5,702 nucleotides of DNA. It comes from Limnochordia bacterium (GTDB lineage Bacteria > Bacillota > Limnochordia > Darwinibacteriales > DTU012). The DNA is taken from positions 1-5,702 of the forward strand of contig SKHL01000138.1 of NCBI GenBank assembly GCA_007116995.1. Reading direction: 5' to 3'. This document shows positions 5,289-5,702 of this stretch, piece by piece. Within the stretch, counting starts at the first letter, position 1, and each line of letters begins with the position of its first letter. Made by a program: the position numbers and the translations under genes. The notes below the pieces were generated by a model. It was not told where the DNA came from. It was given only the letters and a program-made list of their open reading frames with translations, and did no database searches.

Positions 5289-5702
5289 ATGAAGAACAAC
5301 AAGCTAACTATATTGGTCTTACTCATTGGATTTAGTGTTTTAGCAATGGTTGGGATGGGCTCTGCTAATAGCAACACAATTGGTTATGTGAATCTCCCAA
5401 TGGTGATGGAGCAGCATCCAGGGTTGGCCGAAGCCCAGCAACGGTATGAACAAACTATGCAGGAAATACAAGCTGAATTAGATACTTTAGACGAAGAGGG
5501 TCAACAACAGGTACTTCCTCAGTTTCAGCAATTGCTGCAACAGTTAGAGACGGAGTTACAAGTTGAATTAATGGGTAGCGTTGAGGAAGCAGTAGCTGAA
5601 GTCGCGACAGAACTAAACCTTACAACCGTGCTCGATCAAGATGCTGTCATCTTTGGAGGAATGGATATTAGCCAGCAAGTAATCGAAGTTTTATTAGGGG
5701 AA
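5289..5702 (+). CDS. OmpH/Skp-family periplasmic chaperone-like protein, 3'-partial
   Basis: Skp/OmpH proteins are periplasmic coiled-coil chaperones that hold unfolded outer-membrane proteins for delivery to the BAM complex. The frame runs to the window edge, giving 138 codons without a stop. Residues 1-26 are a signal peptide (KNNK, a hydrophobic core, then a likely cleavage site GSA-N). The mature start TIGYVNLPMVMEQHPGLAEAQ (30-50) matches the conserved first strand and helix of the family. Residues about 45-95 are a Gln/Glu-rich helix expected to form one coiled-coil tentacle arm. The end returns to the body domain with VAEVATELNLTTVLDQDAVIFGGMDISQQVI (about 103-133), a strong family signature (V-A-x-E-L, VLD-x-DAV, GG-x-DI). 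This signature lies near the usual C-terminus, so only a few codons are probably missing. The arm looks short compared with E. coli Skp (161 residues). GGAGGT at 5274-5279 lies 9 bases before the ATG. Its presence points to a cell with an outer membrane. Confidence 0.88.
   Translation, partial: MKNNKLTILVLLIGFSVLAMVGMGSANSNTIGYVNLPMVMEQHPGLAEAQQRYEQTMQEIQAELDTLDEEGQQQVLPQFQQLLQQLETELQVELMGSVEEAVAEVATELNLTTVLDQDAVIFGGMDISQQVIEVLLGE

Overview
The window is an ordinary-looking bacterial chromosomal segment of about 45% GC. All credible genes are on the + strand. The organism looks like a Firmicute. Shine-Dalgarno sequences are strong and AGGAGG/GAGGTG-like, there are several TTG and GTG starts, and the order LCP protein - rsfS - SAM methyltransferase is the conserved Firmicutes neighbourhood that usually follows nadD and yqeK. 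The last gene encodes an OmpH/Skp-family periplasmic chaperone, normally found in cells with an outer membrane. Together these favour a diderm Firmicute such as a member of the Negativicutes; that placement is an inference.

Region 1 (1-2565) carries the end of a housekeeping cluster. It holds a LytR-CpsA-Psr (LCP) cell-wall ligase with a LytR_C tail, open to the left edge and therefore probably 5'-partial. Next come the ribosomal silencing factor RsfS and, after a 186-base gap, a class I SAM-dependent methyltransferase in the position of yqeM. A good intrinsic terminator lies just after the methyltransferase (about 2581-2606).

Region 2 (2566-2836) is a 271-base intergenic stretch holding that terminator, an extended -10 promoter candidate (2723-2751) and a small hairpin with a T-run at the predicted start of the next transcript (2761-2783).

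Region 3 (2837-5702) reads as one transcription unit. It encodes an OmpR/PhoB-type response regulator with a TTG start, a membrane sensor histidine kinase overlapping it by 4 bases, a small protein with a signal sequence and one membrane segment, and an OmpH/Skp-like protein cut by the right edge. The kinase and regulator form a cognate pair. The two envelope proteins downstream suggest the pair may respond to cell-envelope conditions, but nothing in the sequence proves this.

I found no mobile element, CRISPR array, RNA gene or clear novel system. The points most worth a second look are the kinase H-box, where the usual phosphatase residue is replaced by His (HELRHP instead of HELRTP), the small unrecognised membrane protein next to the Skp homologue, and the leader hairpin before the response regulator.
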